Part shown: positions 51,188 through 58,841 of the stretch, in pieces
Layout: each line of letters opens with the position of its first letter
Position numbering within the stretch: position 1 is the first letter of the stretch
NCBI GenBank assembly: GCA_017610205.1
Contig: JAFCCL010000006.1
Span: 58,553 to 122,552, forward strand
Reading direction: 5' to 3'
Length of the DNA stretch: 64,000 bases
Source: Candidatus Iainarchaeum sp.
Lineage (GTDB): Archaea; Iainarchaeota; Iainarchaeia; Iainarchaeales; GCA-2688035
Position numbers and translations under genes: made by a program
The notes under the pieces: model-generated
The model's input: the letters and a program-made list of their open reading frames with translations, nothing else
Told to the model about the DNA's origin: nothing
Databases searched by the model: none

Positions 51188-51544
51188 ATGAACCTAAAAC
51201 TTTCAATCATGAATTTTCTTAAAATAACTTGGAAGAAAGCAGCCGCAATTGTCTTGTTTCCTCTTGCAGCATTTTTGATACTGCTTTTTGCCTTTGTGTT
51301 TGATGAAATCCTTGGTTTGGGAGGAAACGTAATCGTTAACACAATGTACTTGTTTGCGAATTATTTTTATCTTTTTATTTTCCTGCCGCTCACTTTTGTT
51401 GACATTGATTTTTCTTCCTCGCTTGTTTTAGGAATAGCCCTTGTACTAACAGTTGTCTGGGGGTATCTTTTGTCATGCACCCTAATTTTTGTCATGAAAA
51501 AAATCCTGAAACATAAAAAAATTGGAAAAAAACCAATAATTTAA
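51188..51544 (+). CDS. Small membrane protein
   Basis: 118 residues, three hydrophobic segments (IVLFPLAAFLILLFAFVF, LFANYFYLFIFLPLTF, LVLGIALVLTVVWGYLLS) and a basic tail. No family recognised. Confidence 0.55.
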   Translation: MNLKLSIMNFLKITWKKAAAIVLFPLAAFLILLFAFVFDEILGLGGNVIVNTMYLFANYFYLFIFLPLTFVDIDFSSSLVLGIALVLTVVWGYLLSCTLIFVMKKILKHKKIGKKPII

Positions 51545-51694
51545 GGCAATAACACCATATGGCACATTAGGCGATGATGAAGTAATAATCTATATTCACT
51601 ATAGGTAATAATAGGTGTTTGTATATTTTTATCTCAAAAAAAAACAGTATTAATACATCTTTTAGGCATTCACTTGTATTAGTACTGTGCTGTC

Positions 51695-52072
51695 CTATGC
51701 TTCGATTATTCCACCAAATCCAACTTTCCTTATACCGATTTTAAGAATTCCATCTGCCGTTCCGCTTACCAGCTGTCCTGCTTTTGGTGTAACGCCAGTA
51801 CTTGTTATTGATACTTTTATGTTTGTGTTGATTTTGCCGTCCTTGGCTTTTTGAATTTTCCCACTTAGCGCGTTCAACTCGAACTCGTTCTCAAACCTCG
51901 CCCTATTTAGGCCGCCGTTCGGTTCATGCAAAATCAACTCAAATTCCTTTATTTTTCCAGACCCACTTACCAGCAAGCCATATTCCATTTCGTTTTCTCT
52001 TACAAACTTTTCAAGTTCTCCAATTACCTCATAACCATCATTCAACCTTAGAATAAACGTTTTTTCAACCAA
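51695..52072 (-). CDS. PCC/DUF296-domain protein
   Basis: 125 residues: FILRLNDGYEVIGELEKFVRE, YGLLVSGSGKIKEFELILHEP and GQLVSGTADGILKIGIRK follow the PCC (plants and prokaryotes conserved) fold, a trimeric domain often found alone in archaea. No AT-hook. Function unknown. Confidence 0.75.
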   Translation of the reverse strand: MVEKTFILRLNDGYEVIGELEKFVRENEMEYGLLVSGSGKIKEFELILHEPNGGLNRARFENEFELNALSGKIQKAKDGKINTNIKVSITSTGVTPKAGQLVSGTADGILKIGIRKVGFGGIIEA

Positions 52073-52266
52073 AAAACCACCTCAATAAAAGGAAAGTTAA
52101 CTGCATCCAGCTTCCCGCCTCCAAAAAAAATATTTGCTAATAGTGTTATCCTGAAAATGTTGTTCTTTTTTCTTACCTTAAATGTTAGCCTTTTTGAATT
52201 CTTTTAAGGCGTTTTCTATTCTACTTATTTTACTGCTATTTTTTGCAGGAGTGTGTTTTTCTAAAA

Positions 52267-52833
52267 ATGCGTTACAGAATTGTTAACCTGGTTGCCTATT
52301 CAAATTTGCAGCAGACACTGGACTTGTATAATTTAGCATTAGCCATTCCAAATATCGAATATGAACCAGAGCAGTTTCCAGGAGCTGTTTTGAAAATTAA
52401 AGAGCCAAAGGTCAGCATGCTGTTATTCAAAAATGGAAAAATCATTGTCAGCGGCGCAAGCAGTGAAAAGCAAATTACTACAGGAATCAGAAAAGCGTTA
52501 AAGCTGCTTCATGAAGTTCAGCCAGAAATAAAGGTTAGAAGGAAAATCGAGTACAAGGTGGTCAATATGGTTGCTTCAGCCAGTTTGAACAAAAAACTTG
52601 ATTTGTTTGAATTGGCTCTTGGCTTAGACAATGTCGAGTATGAACCGGAACAATTTCCAGGAGCAGTAATGAAGATAACAGAACCAAAGGCAAGCATTCT
52701 TCTTTTCTTGAACGGTCAACTCATTTGCGCTGGAGTTAAGAACGAAAAAGACTTAAAAAAAGCGCTAAACAAAACAAGAAAATTTGTGAAACAAGCGTTG
52801 AAGAAAACAGGTGGTCAAGCTGCCAAAATGTGA
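52267..52833 (+). CDS. tbp: TATA-box binding protein
   Basis: 188 residues from ATG 52267 (MRYRIVNLVAYSNLQ). Two saddle repeats are clear: YEPEQFPGAVLKIKEPKVSM with LLFKNGKIIVSGASSEKQ, and YEPEQFPGAVMKITEPKASI with LLFLNGQLICAGVKNEKD. The basic tail (KQALKKTGGQ) replaces the acidic tail of many archaeal TBPs. It recruits TFB and RNA polymerase. GGAGTG lies upstream. It may be the only TBP or an extra copy; the window cannot tell. Confidence 0.95.
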   Translation: MRYRIVNLVAYSNLQQTLDLYNLALAIPNIEYEPEQFPGAVLKIKEPKVSMLLFKNGKIIVSGASSEKQITTGIRKALKLLHEVQPEIKVRRKIEYKVVNMVASASLNKKLDLFELALGLDNVEYEPEQFPGAVMKITEPKASILLFLNGQLICAGVKNEKDLKKALNKTRKFVKQALKKTGGQAAKM

Positions 52834-52845
52834 AAGGTATGGAGC

Positions 52846-53013
52846 GTGGATTTCCTCGAGCGTTACGCTATGCGTAAAATGCAGGAAGAGTTTGAAGAAA
52901 ACAGGGCTAAAAAGGATAGGATAAAGAAGGCATTATCCTTAGACTTATCAAAAACCAGAAAAAAATATGAGCCCAGAAAACCAATTGATGCAATTAAAGG
53001 CATAGTAAATTAA
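52846..53013 (+). CDS. Small basic protein (55 aa) after tbp
   Basis: Below the ORF-track limit. GTG 52846 opens a 55-codon frame: VDFLERYAMRKMQEEFEENR onward, then KKALSLDLSKTRKKYEPRKP and a short end. Highly charged and helical, no overlap with tbp (12-bp gap). ATG 52870 is an alternative start. Unknown function. Confidence 0.45.
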   Translation: MDFLERYAMRKMQEEFEENRAKKDRIKKALSLDLSKTRKKYEPRKPIDAIKGIVN

Positions 53014-53035
53014 ACATTAACACTTATATTTTCAA

Positions 53036-53055
53036 TAGGCAATGATGAGGTTAAC
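53036..53055 (+). repeat. Copy of the C/D sRNA 5' end
   Basis: TAGGCAATGATGAGGTTAAC is identical to the first 20 bases of the sRNA at 54305: terminal stem, box C and start of guide 1. It then decays (TTCTGCTTT; no box D). Confidence 0.85.
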
Positions 53056-53187
53056 TTCTGCTTTAACTGCAGGTTTTGATAAAAGACAATTGCAAATTTT
53101 CACTTATGAAACCGGTTTCAAACAAAGCATATATAGTGTTTCAAACAGTAAGGTTAACATTAACAAAATATCTGGAGATGATATTAA

Positions 53188-53724
53188 ATGAAAACAAGAT
53201 ATATTCTAGCCATTGTATGCGTCATGGCCATACTAATAGGCACGGCAAGTGGATCTGCACTATCAGGAACACTCTTTGATAAAAGCATTAAAGGCGACTT
53301 TGATTTGAAAGGAAAAATTGACACTGCAAGATTTGAGGCAAAAGCAGAAGTCATGGGAATGACAGTAGAAGAATTCAAAACATTCCTGGTAGAAGAATTT
53401 GAAGCAAAAGCAGAAGAAATGGGAATGACAGTAGAAGAATTCAAGGAATACCTTGTAGAACAGAAAAAAGGAAAATTCAGAGTACTTGAGGCAAAAGCAG
53501 AAGAAATGGGAATAACAATGGAAGAACTAAGAAGACGTATTGCAGAAGAAGGAAAAGAAGGATGGATGGACAAAAGAAGAGTATTCGAGGCAAAAGCAGA
53601 GGCCATGGGAATGACAGTAGAAGAATTCAAAACATTCCTGGCAGAAGAATTTGAAGCAAAAGCAGAAGAAATGGGAATGACTCCGGCCGAATACAAAGAA
53701 TCTTTTGGAAAGCAGAAAAAATAA
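53188..53724 (+). CDS. Exported protein with five 22-25-residue helical repeats
   Basis: 178 residues: signal peptide (YILAIVCVMAILIGTASG), then five units of the type FEAKAEEMGMTVEEFKTFLV from residue 49. The DNA of the units is nearly identical in places, so the repeats expanded recently. Each unit looks like a helical hairpin. It has no recognised function and sits 15 bp before a membrane regulator gene. Confidence 0.7.
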   Translation: MKTRYILAIVCVMAILIGTASGSALSGTLFDKSIKGDFDLKGKIDTARFEAKAEVMGMTVEEFKTFLVEEFEAKAEEMGMTVEEFKEYLVEQKKGKFRVLEAKAEEMGITMEELRRRIAEEGKEGWMDKRRVFEAKAEAMGMTVEEFKTFLAEEFEAKAEEMGMTPAEYKESFGKQKK

Positions 53725-53739
53725 AGACAGCGGTAAGCA

Positions 53740-54252
53740 ATGGAAAAAAACCCTTTTCATAAAACAGACAGTCATATAGATTTTGTCCAGCTAAAAAGAA
53801 AGAAGCAAGCAATCTATATGATTTTTCTATTTGTTTCCCTGTTTTCAATTTCGTTTATTTTCTTTTCAAACGCCATTACAGAAATTGATGTTACAGTAAA
53901 TGGCGAAACACCAGAGTATGTTGAAATACCGGCAATGTTTTCCACAATGCAAGTAATTTTTTTAATGATTCTCACTTTTGTCAGCACAGCGTGTTTTCTT
54001 TTGTTCTATATTGATTTCAACAAGGGCGATAAGAACAATAAGAAACAAAAAATTGCCAGCAGTGTTTTGGAAGGGGACAAGAAAAAATTGTATGAGATTA
54101 TACTGGAAAAAAATGAAATATTACAAAAGGACCTTGTTTACGAATCAGGTTTTTCAAAAGCAAAAGTAACCAGAATTTTAAGAAAACTGGATGACAAGAC
54201 ACTAATTGTTGTAAAGCCCTGGGGCAACACCAACAAAATAATAATAAAATAA
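53740..54252 (+). CDS. Membrane-bound winged-helix regulator
   Basis: 170 residues. Two membrane helices (AIYMIFLFVSLFSISFIFF and MQVIFLMILTFVSTACFLLFY) enclose a short outside loop. The cytoplasmic part is a winged helix: KKLYEIILEKNEILQKDLVY, ESGFSKAKVTRILRKLDDK, then wing VVKPWGNTNKIIIK. It could sense the outside directly; the exported repeat protein is the obvious partner (inference from position). Confidence 0.75.
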   Translation: MEKNPFHKTDSHIDFVQLKRKKQAIYMIFLFVSLFSISFIFFSNAITEIDVTVNGETPEYVEIPAMFSTMQVIFLMILTFVSTACFLLFYIDFNKGDKNNKKQKIASSVLEGDKKKLYEIILEKNEILQKDLVYESGFSKAKVTRILRKLDDKTLIVVKPWGNTNKIIIK

Positions 54253-54304
54253 AAGAAGCCAGCAAAAGCAACGAGTATAAAAATATTATAACCTATAAGG
54301 ATTG

Positions 54305-54369
54305 TAGGCAATGATGAGGTTAACACCTGCTGACCGAAAGGAATGACGATTAACTCAACTCTGAGCCTA
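54305..54369 (+). ncRNA. C/D box sRNA
   Basis: TAGGC, box C ATGATGA (54311-54317), 12-nt guide GGTTAACACCTG, box D' CTGA (54330-54333), 9-nt spacer, box C' ATGACGA (54343-54349), 11-nt guide TTAACTCAACT, box D CTGA (54361-54364), GCCTA pairing with TAGGC. All boxes are in order with archaeal spacing, and the D'-C' spacer is 9 nt as in the 4699 gene. Confidence 0.82.
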
Positions 54370-54405
54370 ATTTAAATTTGTTTCGCTTTTTCTTTTATTG
54401 CAAGA

Positions 54406-54852
54406 ATGGTGTTTGAAAAAGGCAATTTGAAGGTTGCGATTGTTTATGTTGCACTGCAGGTAATCATTTGGATAAAGTGCGCTGCGTTCTATTTGCTGTA
54501 CGGAGCAGGGCGTGTTGCAAACTTTAACAGTTTTTTGTTTCCGGCAGACGCAATTGCGTTCAATTTCTTTTTTCACGAAGCAATGCATGTTGGCATTGGA
54601 ATTCTTGCACTGTTATTTGGAAAGAATTTGAAAAAGATTGAGTGGATTAAGCTTATTGCAGTTATCTTTGTCGCAGTTATTATTCACAACCTCGCTTACT
54701 GGTTTACATGGTCACATGCAAGCATTGCCTATAGCGTGTTTGATTTTGCAAGCGACAGCTTAATGCTGCTCGGAGTTGTGCTTGCAGGATATTTACTTAA
54801 TAAGATTTGGATGCTGTTAAAAAAACGAAAATGTTCAAAGGAAAAGATTTAA
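54406..54852 (+). CDS. Membrane protein with conserved-looking histidines
   Basis: 148 residues, four hydrophobic segments. NFFFHEAMHVGIGILALLFG and VIIHNLAYWFTWSHASIAY place several His in or near the membrane, as in some metal or heme proteins. Family not recognised. Confidence 0.55.
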   Translation: MVFEKGNLKVAIVYVALQVIIWIKCAAFYLLYGAGRVANFNSFLFPADAIAFNFFFHEAMHVGIGILALLFGKNLKKIEWIKLIAVIFVAVIIHNLAYWFTWSHASIAYSVFDFASDSLMLLGVVLAGYLLNKIWMLLKKRKCSKEKI

Positions 54853-54879
54853 ATTGTTTCAGAGCTTTAGTCTATTAAC

Positions 54880-55950
54880 GTGATTGAAGAAAAAGAACTA
54901 CTTGAAGAACTAAGGATTTCTCCTGTTAACCTTTCCTATTTGGAAACACTTTCAGATAGTGTTGGCATGCGACAGCACGCAATTCACGGAATTCCAATGC
55001 TTGAAAGCGGATACACTGTTGACGACAATGCCAGGGCATTGGTTGCATTACTTGATTTTGGCGACTTGTTCAAAAAGGAGAGGGCAAGAGGGGAGTGTGT
55101 CAGGTATCTTTCGTTTTTGAATTTTATGCAAAAGCCAAACGGCTGGTTTCACAACGTACTTTTGTTTAACAGACAGTTTGAGAATGAGAGAGGAAGTGCT
55201 GATTGTTTTGGAAGAGCTCTGTGGGCTTCCGGAAGGGCGGCAAACAGCTGGCTTGCAGAAAACCACAAAATAAATGCCAAAAAGATGTTTTACAAAGCTT
55301 TGCCGTGGGTGCAGGGACTTGAGGATTCAAGGCCTGTTGCTTTTTCCATTATTGGACTGGCAGAAATGCTAAAAGCTGATGGAAACAATCGTGTTTTGCT
55401 TGAAAAAATAGAATTTTTGGCTGAAAAAATGTTCTGCTTTTTTGCAGAAAACAGTTCCGAAAATTGGAAGTGGTTTGAGGATATTCTTACATACGACAAT
55501 GCCAGGCTGCCTAAGGCAATGTTTGCTGCGTTTCATGCAACCGGAAGAAAGGATTTTTTGGATGTTGCAGAGAAAAGCTTTTGGTTTTTGGCAAGGCAAA
55601 CAGTTAAGGGAGAAATGTTTGAGCCAGTTGGTCAAAACGGATGGTTTCCAAAAGGTGGACAAAAGGCGTTGTTTGACCAGCAGCCAATTGAAGCCGCTTC
55701 AATGGTTCAGGCTGCAACCGCTGGCTTTTTTGCAACAAACAACAAGGATTACAAAAAAATTGCTTTAACCTGCTTTAACTGGTTTTTTGGCGGAAACAAG
55801 CTTGGAGCTGCATTGTATGACAAAAAAACAGGTGCGTGTTTTGATGGGCTTACGCCTAAAAATGTCAATTTGAATCAGGGTGCTGAAAGCTTGGTTGAAT
55901 TTCTGCTTGCAAGATTTTGCATTGAAAGAATGAAAAGACAGAAGATTTAA
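54880..55950 (+). CDS. (alpha/alpha)-toroid glycan enzyme, GH-like
   Basis: 356 residues, GTG start. HAIHGIPMLESGYTVDDNARAL is the signature seen in proteins paired with GH130 or glycosyltransferases. ADCFGRALWASGRAA, WFEDILTYDNARLPKAMFAA and FDQQPIEAASMVQAATAGF continue the toroid. Probably acts on mannosides or a glycan end; a GH130 gene is at 8930. Confidence 0.6.
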   Translation: MIEEKELLEELRISPVNLSYLETLSDSVGMRQHAIHGIPMLESGYTVDDNARALVALLDFGDLFKKERARGECVRYLSFLNFMQKPNGWFHNVLLFNRQFENERGSADCFGRALWASGRAANSWLAENHKINAKKMFYKALPWVQGLEDSRPVAFSIIGLAEMLKADGNNRVLLEKIEFLAEKMFCFFAENSSENWKWFEDILTYDNARLPKAMFAAFHATGRKDFLDVAEKSFWFLARQTVKGEMFEPVGQNGWFPKGGQKALFDQQPIEAASMVQAATAGFFATNNKDYKKIALTCFNWFFGGNKLGAALYDKKTGACFDGLTPKNVNLNQGAESLVEFLLARFCIERMKRQKI

Positions 55951-56001
55951 AATTCGTGTTACAGGCTAAGATTTAAATTTGCAAAAGCCCTTCTTTTTTT
56001 C

Positions 56002-56697
56002 ATGCAATGTGTGCTTAATTTTTCAGAGAACAAAAAAGAAGTACAGGAATTTCTTAAGGGCTTTTCTTGTCTTGAAACAAAAAGCCAGTACGAACTACTT
56101 AGATGCAAGAGTGGAAAAAGCGTTGTAACCCTGTACAAGAGCGGAAAGGTTCTGATTCAAGGAGAAGATTATGAAAAGATAAAGGAAAGGATTTTGACAG
56201 GCATTGAAGTAAAGGACGAGGTTGTTTTGGGAATTGATGAAACTGGCAGGGGAGAAGACTTTGGGCCATTTGTTGTGGCAGGGGTTCTGGCAAAACCAGG
56301 CAGTTTGAGGGAGCTTAGGGACAGCAAAAAAGTGAAGGATATTGAGAGAAAGATGAAGCTTGTTAAAGAAAATGCTTTGGGAATTGCAGTGATTTCATTT
56401 TCTGCAGAAGAGCTTTCAACAATGCACGAGGCAGGCAAAAACTTGAACGAAATTGAGGCAAAGGCAATTGGAGAAATTTGCTCCTTTTTTAAGGAAAAAG
56501 CAGGCAATGTAAAGGTTGTTGTTGACGGAAGCCCAATTAAGGGTTGTCCCAAAGAGGTTGTGTTTTTGATTAAGGGAGATGACCTAAACCCTGTTGTAGG
56601 GGCTGCAAGCGTTATTGCAAAAAATGTTCGCGATACCTCGGAAGACAATAGAAAAAGAAGTGGGTGGGGAACTTGGTCAAAGAAAAAGAAAAACTAA
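56002..56697 (+). CDS. RNase H (HII/HIII type) with N-terminal TBP-like domain
   Basis: 231 residues. Residues 1-70 (SGKSVVTLYKSGKVLIQGED) look like the DUF3378 TBP-like domain of RNase HIII. Then GIDETGRGEDFGPFVVAGVL, LRDSKKVKD, VVVDGSPI and LNPVVGAASVIAKNVRD give the DEDD active site. The last 20 residues (TSEDNRKRSGWGTW) do not fit; the +2 frame reads IEKEVGGELGQ, closer to the family, so a late frameshift is possible. Removes RNA from RNA-DNA hybrids. Confidence 0.8.
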   Translation: MQCVLNFSENKKEVQEFLKGFSCLETKSQYELLRCKSGKSVVTLYKSGKVLIQGEDYEKIKERILTGIEVKDEVVLGIDETGRGEDFGPFVVAGVLAKPGSLRELRDSKKVKDIERKMKLVKENALGIAVISFSAEELSTMHEAGKNLNEIEAKAIGEICSFFKEKAGNVKVVVDGSPIKGCPKEVVFLIKGDDLNPVVGAASVIAKNVRDTSEDNRKRSGWGTWSKKKKN

Positions 56698-57488
56698 TTG
56701 GAAAAGGAATTTTGGCAAGCACTTGTGCAATTGCATGGAGGATTAAGGCAACAATTGCCATTACCCTGATTTTGTTCGCGGCATATTTTTTCTTTTCACA
56801 GGGCAATCTTTTTATTGAAAAAAATATTCTTCTTTCAATGTCGTTCAGTGCAGGAACCCCCTTTAATATTATTTCATACATGCTGGCACACATGAGCATT
56901 TGGCATTTGATAGTAAATGTAGTAAGCCTTGTTCTTTTTGCGTCAATTGTTGAGCTTGCTTTATCTTCAAAGGATGTTGCAGGAATTTTTTTGTTTTCAG
57001 CAATTCTTACCGTTGCATTTTTTTCCTTTTTTAATCCAGGAATCGCACTTATCGGAGCAAGCGCAGGAGTCTGGGGAATTATGGCATCCGGTTTTGTGCT
57101 TAATGCCAAAAAAGCTGTTGCCGGACTTGCAATTATTATTACCTTGTTTCTTTTTTTGTTTCCTGTGGCGGAAATTGTTGTTCAACAGCAGGAAAATTCA
57201 ATGGTGCAAAACAATGCAGAACTTGAAACTTCTTTAGTGGAGGCTATTGAAACAGGCAACAAGGAACGTGAGGCAATAATTGCAATTGAAAAAAAGCAAG
57301 TGGAAACAGAGCTTAAGGAGTTTGGCGAAAGCAAGCAGCTTGCAGCAGGAGCAAAAATTGATCCTTTTCTACATTCCTATGCAGCCATTTTTGGAATATT
57401 TTATCTTTTGCTTTTTAGAAGAAAGGAAACTGAAAAATGCGTCAGAAATCAAAAACTATTCAGAGTTTTTCACAGGACAAAACACTAA
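56664..57488 (+). CDS. Rhomboid-family intramembrane protease
   Basis: 274 residues, GTG start overlapping the RNase H end. Six membrane helices; HMSIWHLIVNVVSLVLF (HxxxxHxxxN), the active Ser in IGASAGVWGI and the catalytic-type His in FLHSYAAIFG. An unusual charged insert of about 60 residues (QQENSMVQNNAELETSLVEA) precedes the last helix. Cuts membrane proteins. Confidence 0.85.
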   Translation: MGNLVKEKEKLIGKGILASTCAIAWRIKATIAITLILFAAYFFFSQGNLFIEKNILLSMSFSAGTPFNIISYMLAHMSIWHLIVNVVSLVLFASIVELALSSKDVAGIFLFSAILTVAFFSFFNPGIALIGASAGVWGIMASGFVLNAKKAVAGLAIIITLFLFLFPVAEIVVQQQENSMVQNNAELETSLVEAIETGNKEREAIIAIEKKQVETELKEFGESKQLAAGAKIDPFLHSYAAIFGIFYLLLFRRKETEKCVRNQKLFRVFHRTKH

Positions 57489-58099
57489 TTTGATGCCCTG
57501 AACACAAGGTCTCTGAGTTTTTTGTCACTTATTTCAGAAATGTTTGGCTTACTCTTTTTTTCAACAGGCTTTATTTTGTCAAGCCTTTGCTTTAAAGCTG
57601 CCATTTCAAGCCTTGTATTTTGTTTGAATTCAGAAAGGCTGTTGAGCTTTTGATTAAAATCTGCAGTATTGATTTTTTGAGAAATTGAACCGTTTTCATT
57701 GAGCTTTAGCAAAAGCTGTTCAAGCCTTGTAATTCGCTTGTTAAGATATTCCACTCGCTCTATTTGAGTTGCTTCTTCTAAAGGCATTGGTTTGACAACA
57801 GGCAAACTTCCTGCATATTTTGACCTCACAACAAGAGCTCTTTGCCCAGTTCCAGTAATTTCTCCTGTTTCCGAAAAATCATACTTTTGCTGAACTGCCT
57901 CCTGAACAGGCCGCATGGTTTCCTGAACAATTGGAAGCTCTTCCTGAACATATTGCCGGCTTTCCAAACCTGTTTCAACGCCATTAATTTCCTGCTGTTT
58001 TGCCATTGCTTTCAGCCTTTTTGGATCTGTAAGGCTTAAAAACGCATTTCCCATAAAAAGGGCAAGAATAAGCACACTTAAGAAAATTGTAGCAATCAT
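57485..58099 (-). CDS. Membrane-anchored coiled-coil protein
   Basis: 204 residues: one N-terminal helix (TIFLSVLILALFMGNAFLSL), a linker rich in Gln/Glu, and a C-terminal coiled coil (VEYLNKRITRLEQLLLKLNE). Convergent with the rhomboid gene (4-bp overlap). Unknown. Confidence 0.5.
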   Translation of the reverse strand: MIATIFLSVLILALFMGNAFLSLTDPKRLKAMAKQQEINGVETGLESRQYVQEELPIVQETMRPVQEAVQQKYDFSETGEITGTGQRALVVRSKYAGSLPVVKPMPLEEATQIERVEYLNKRITRLEQLLLKLNENGSISQKINTADFNQKLNSLSEFKQNTRLEMAALKQRLDKIKPVEKKSKPNISEISDKKLRDLVFRASN

Positions 58100-58156
58100 T
58101 TTTCCCCAACCAAAAGAAATTGTAATTGCTTGTTTTTTTAACCCTTTGCAGGCAAC

Positions 58157-58168
58157 GCCTAATCAAAG
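58157..58168 (+). repeat. 12-bp direct repeat, left edge of remnant island
   Basis: GCCTAATCAAAG, repeated at 58764-58775. This copy also lies in a hairpin CAACGCC/GGCGTTG. Confidence 0.55.
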
Positions 58169-58247
58169 GGCGTTGTTTAAAAACTCCTGGCAAATGATTA
58201 TTTCTGCACTTTTGTTTAAAAACTCTTTTAAGAGCTTATTTTTATGA

Positions 58248-58550
58248 ATGGCTGTCAAAGCAGAAGAAATACCTAACATTGAAACTTTGTTAAAAGAAGC
58301 CAAATGGCTTGAAGGTAAGACCCTTGCACAAGTTGCAGAAAATATAAAGGAAAGCGATGAGGATTCAAGGGTTAAAACAAAAGGTCATGTCGGTTATGTC
58401 ATAGAACAGGGTTTTTTGGCATACCAAAAAAACTGTGGTGCCAAACCAGATATAGAGCATTTGGGTGTGGAAATAAAGACCTGTCCCTTGAAATACAACA
58501 AGGCTAAAACTAGGCTTTCGGTGAAAAATATCACAAGCGAAGCAATGTAG
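58248..58550 (+). pseudogene. Truncated MutH/Sau3AI-type restriction endonuclease
   Basis: The first 90 codons match the family: KGHVGYVIEQGFLAYQKNCG then KPDIEHLGVEIKTCPLKYNK with the PD-(D/E)xK catalytic set. Family members run to 220 or more residues. After about codon 90 the sequence enters a transposase in another frame, so the 3' half is gone. No methyltransferase gene is nearby. Confidence 0.75.
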
Positions 58551-58750
58551 AAACAACCTTTCACATGATTAAACAAAAATTTGGCTCTGATTTAATGACA
58601 AAAAACCACCTTGCAAATGTAAATGAAATACTATGCAAGGTACTTTGCCATAACCTGTGCTGCCTGATATCAGCATACTATGAATTAAATGTAGAAACGA
58701 GTTTTTGCACACAGGTGCCAGAAAAGGTCAAGGAGGTGTTAGTGTACTGA
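58514..58750 (+). pseudogene. Transposase C-terminal remnant
   Basis: From 58514, in a frame different from the upstream gene: FGEKYHKRSNVETTFHMIKQ, KFGSDLMTKNHLANVNEIL, CKVLCHNLCCLISAYYEL. This is the C-terminal catalytic end of a DDE transposase (IS4/IS5/ISNCY-like). An in-frame stop at 58511 closes it on the left. The ORF track shows only its last 61 codons. Confidence 0.75.
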
Positions 58751-58763
58751 CTTTTTAAACAAA

Positions 58764-58775
58764 GCCTAATCAAAG
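58764..58775 (+). repeat. 12-bp direct repeat, right edge of remnant island
   Basis: GCCTAATCAAAG, partner of 58157-58168, 14 bases after the transposase stop. Confidence 0.55.
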
Positions 58776-58841
58776 CAAAAGCTTATTAAGAATTACTTGG
58801 GGTAAAAATAGTTTAGGACTGCTTTTTTTGCAGGAAGTTTT

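Noticed and set aside
51567-51586. Third C/D sRNA at TTAGGCGATGATGAAG
   Set aside because: Box C and a possible stem are present, but no D', C' or D box follows. Kept only as a possible worn copy.
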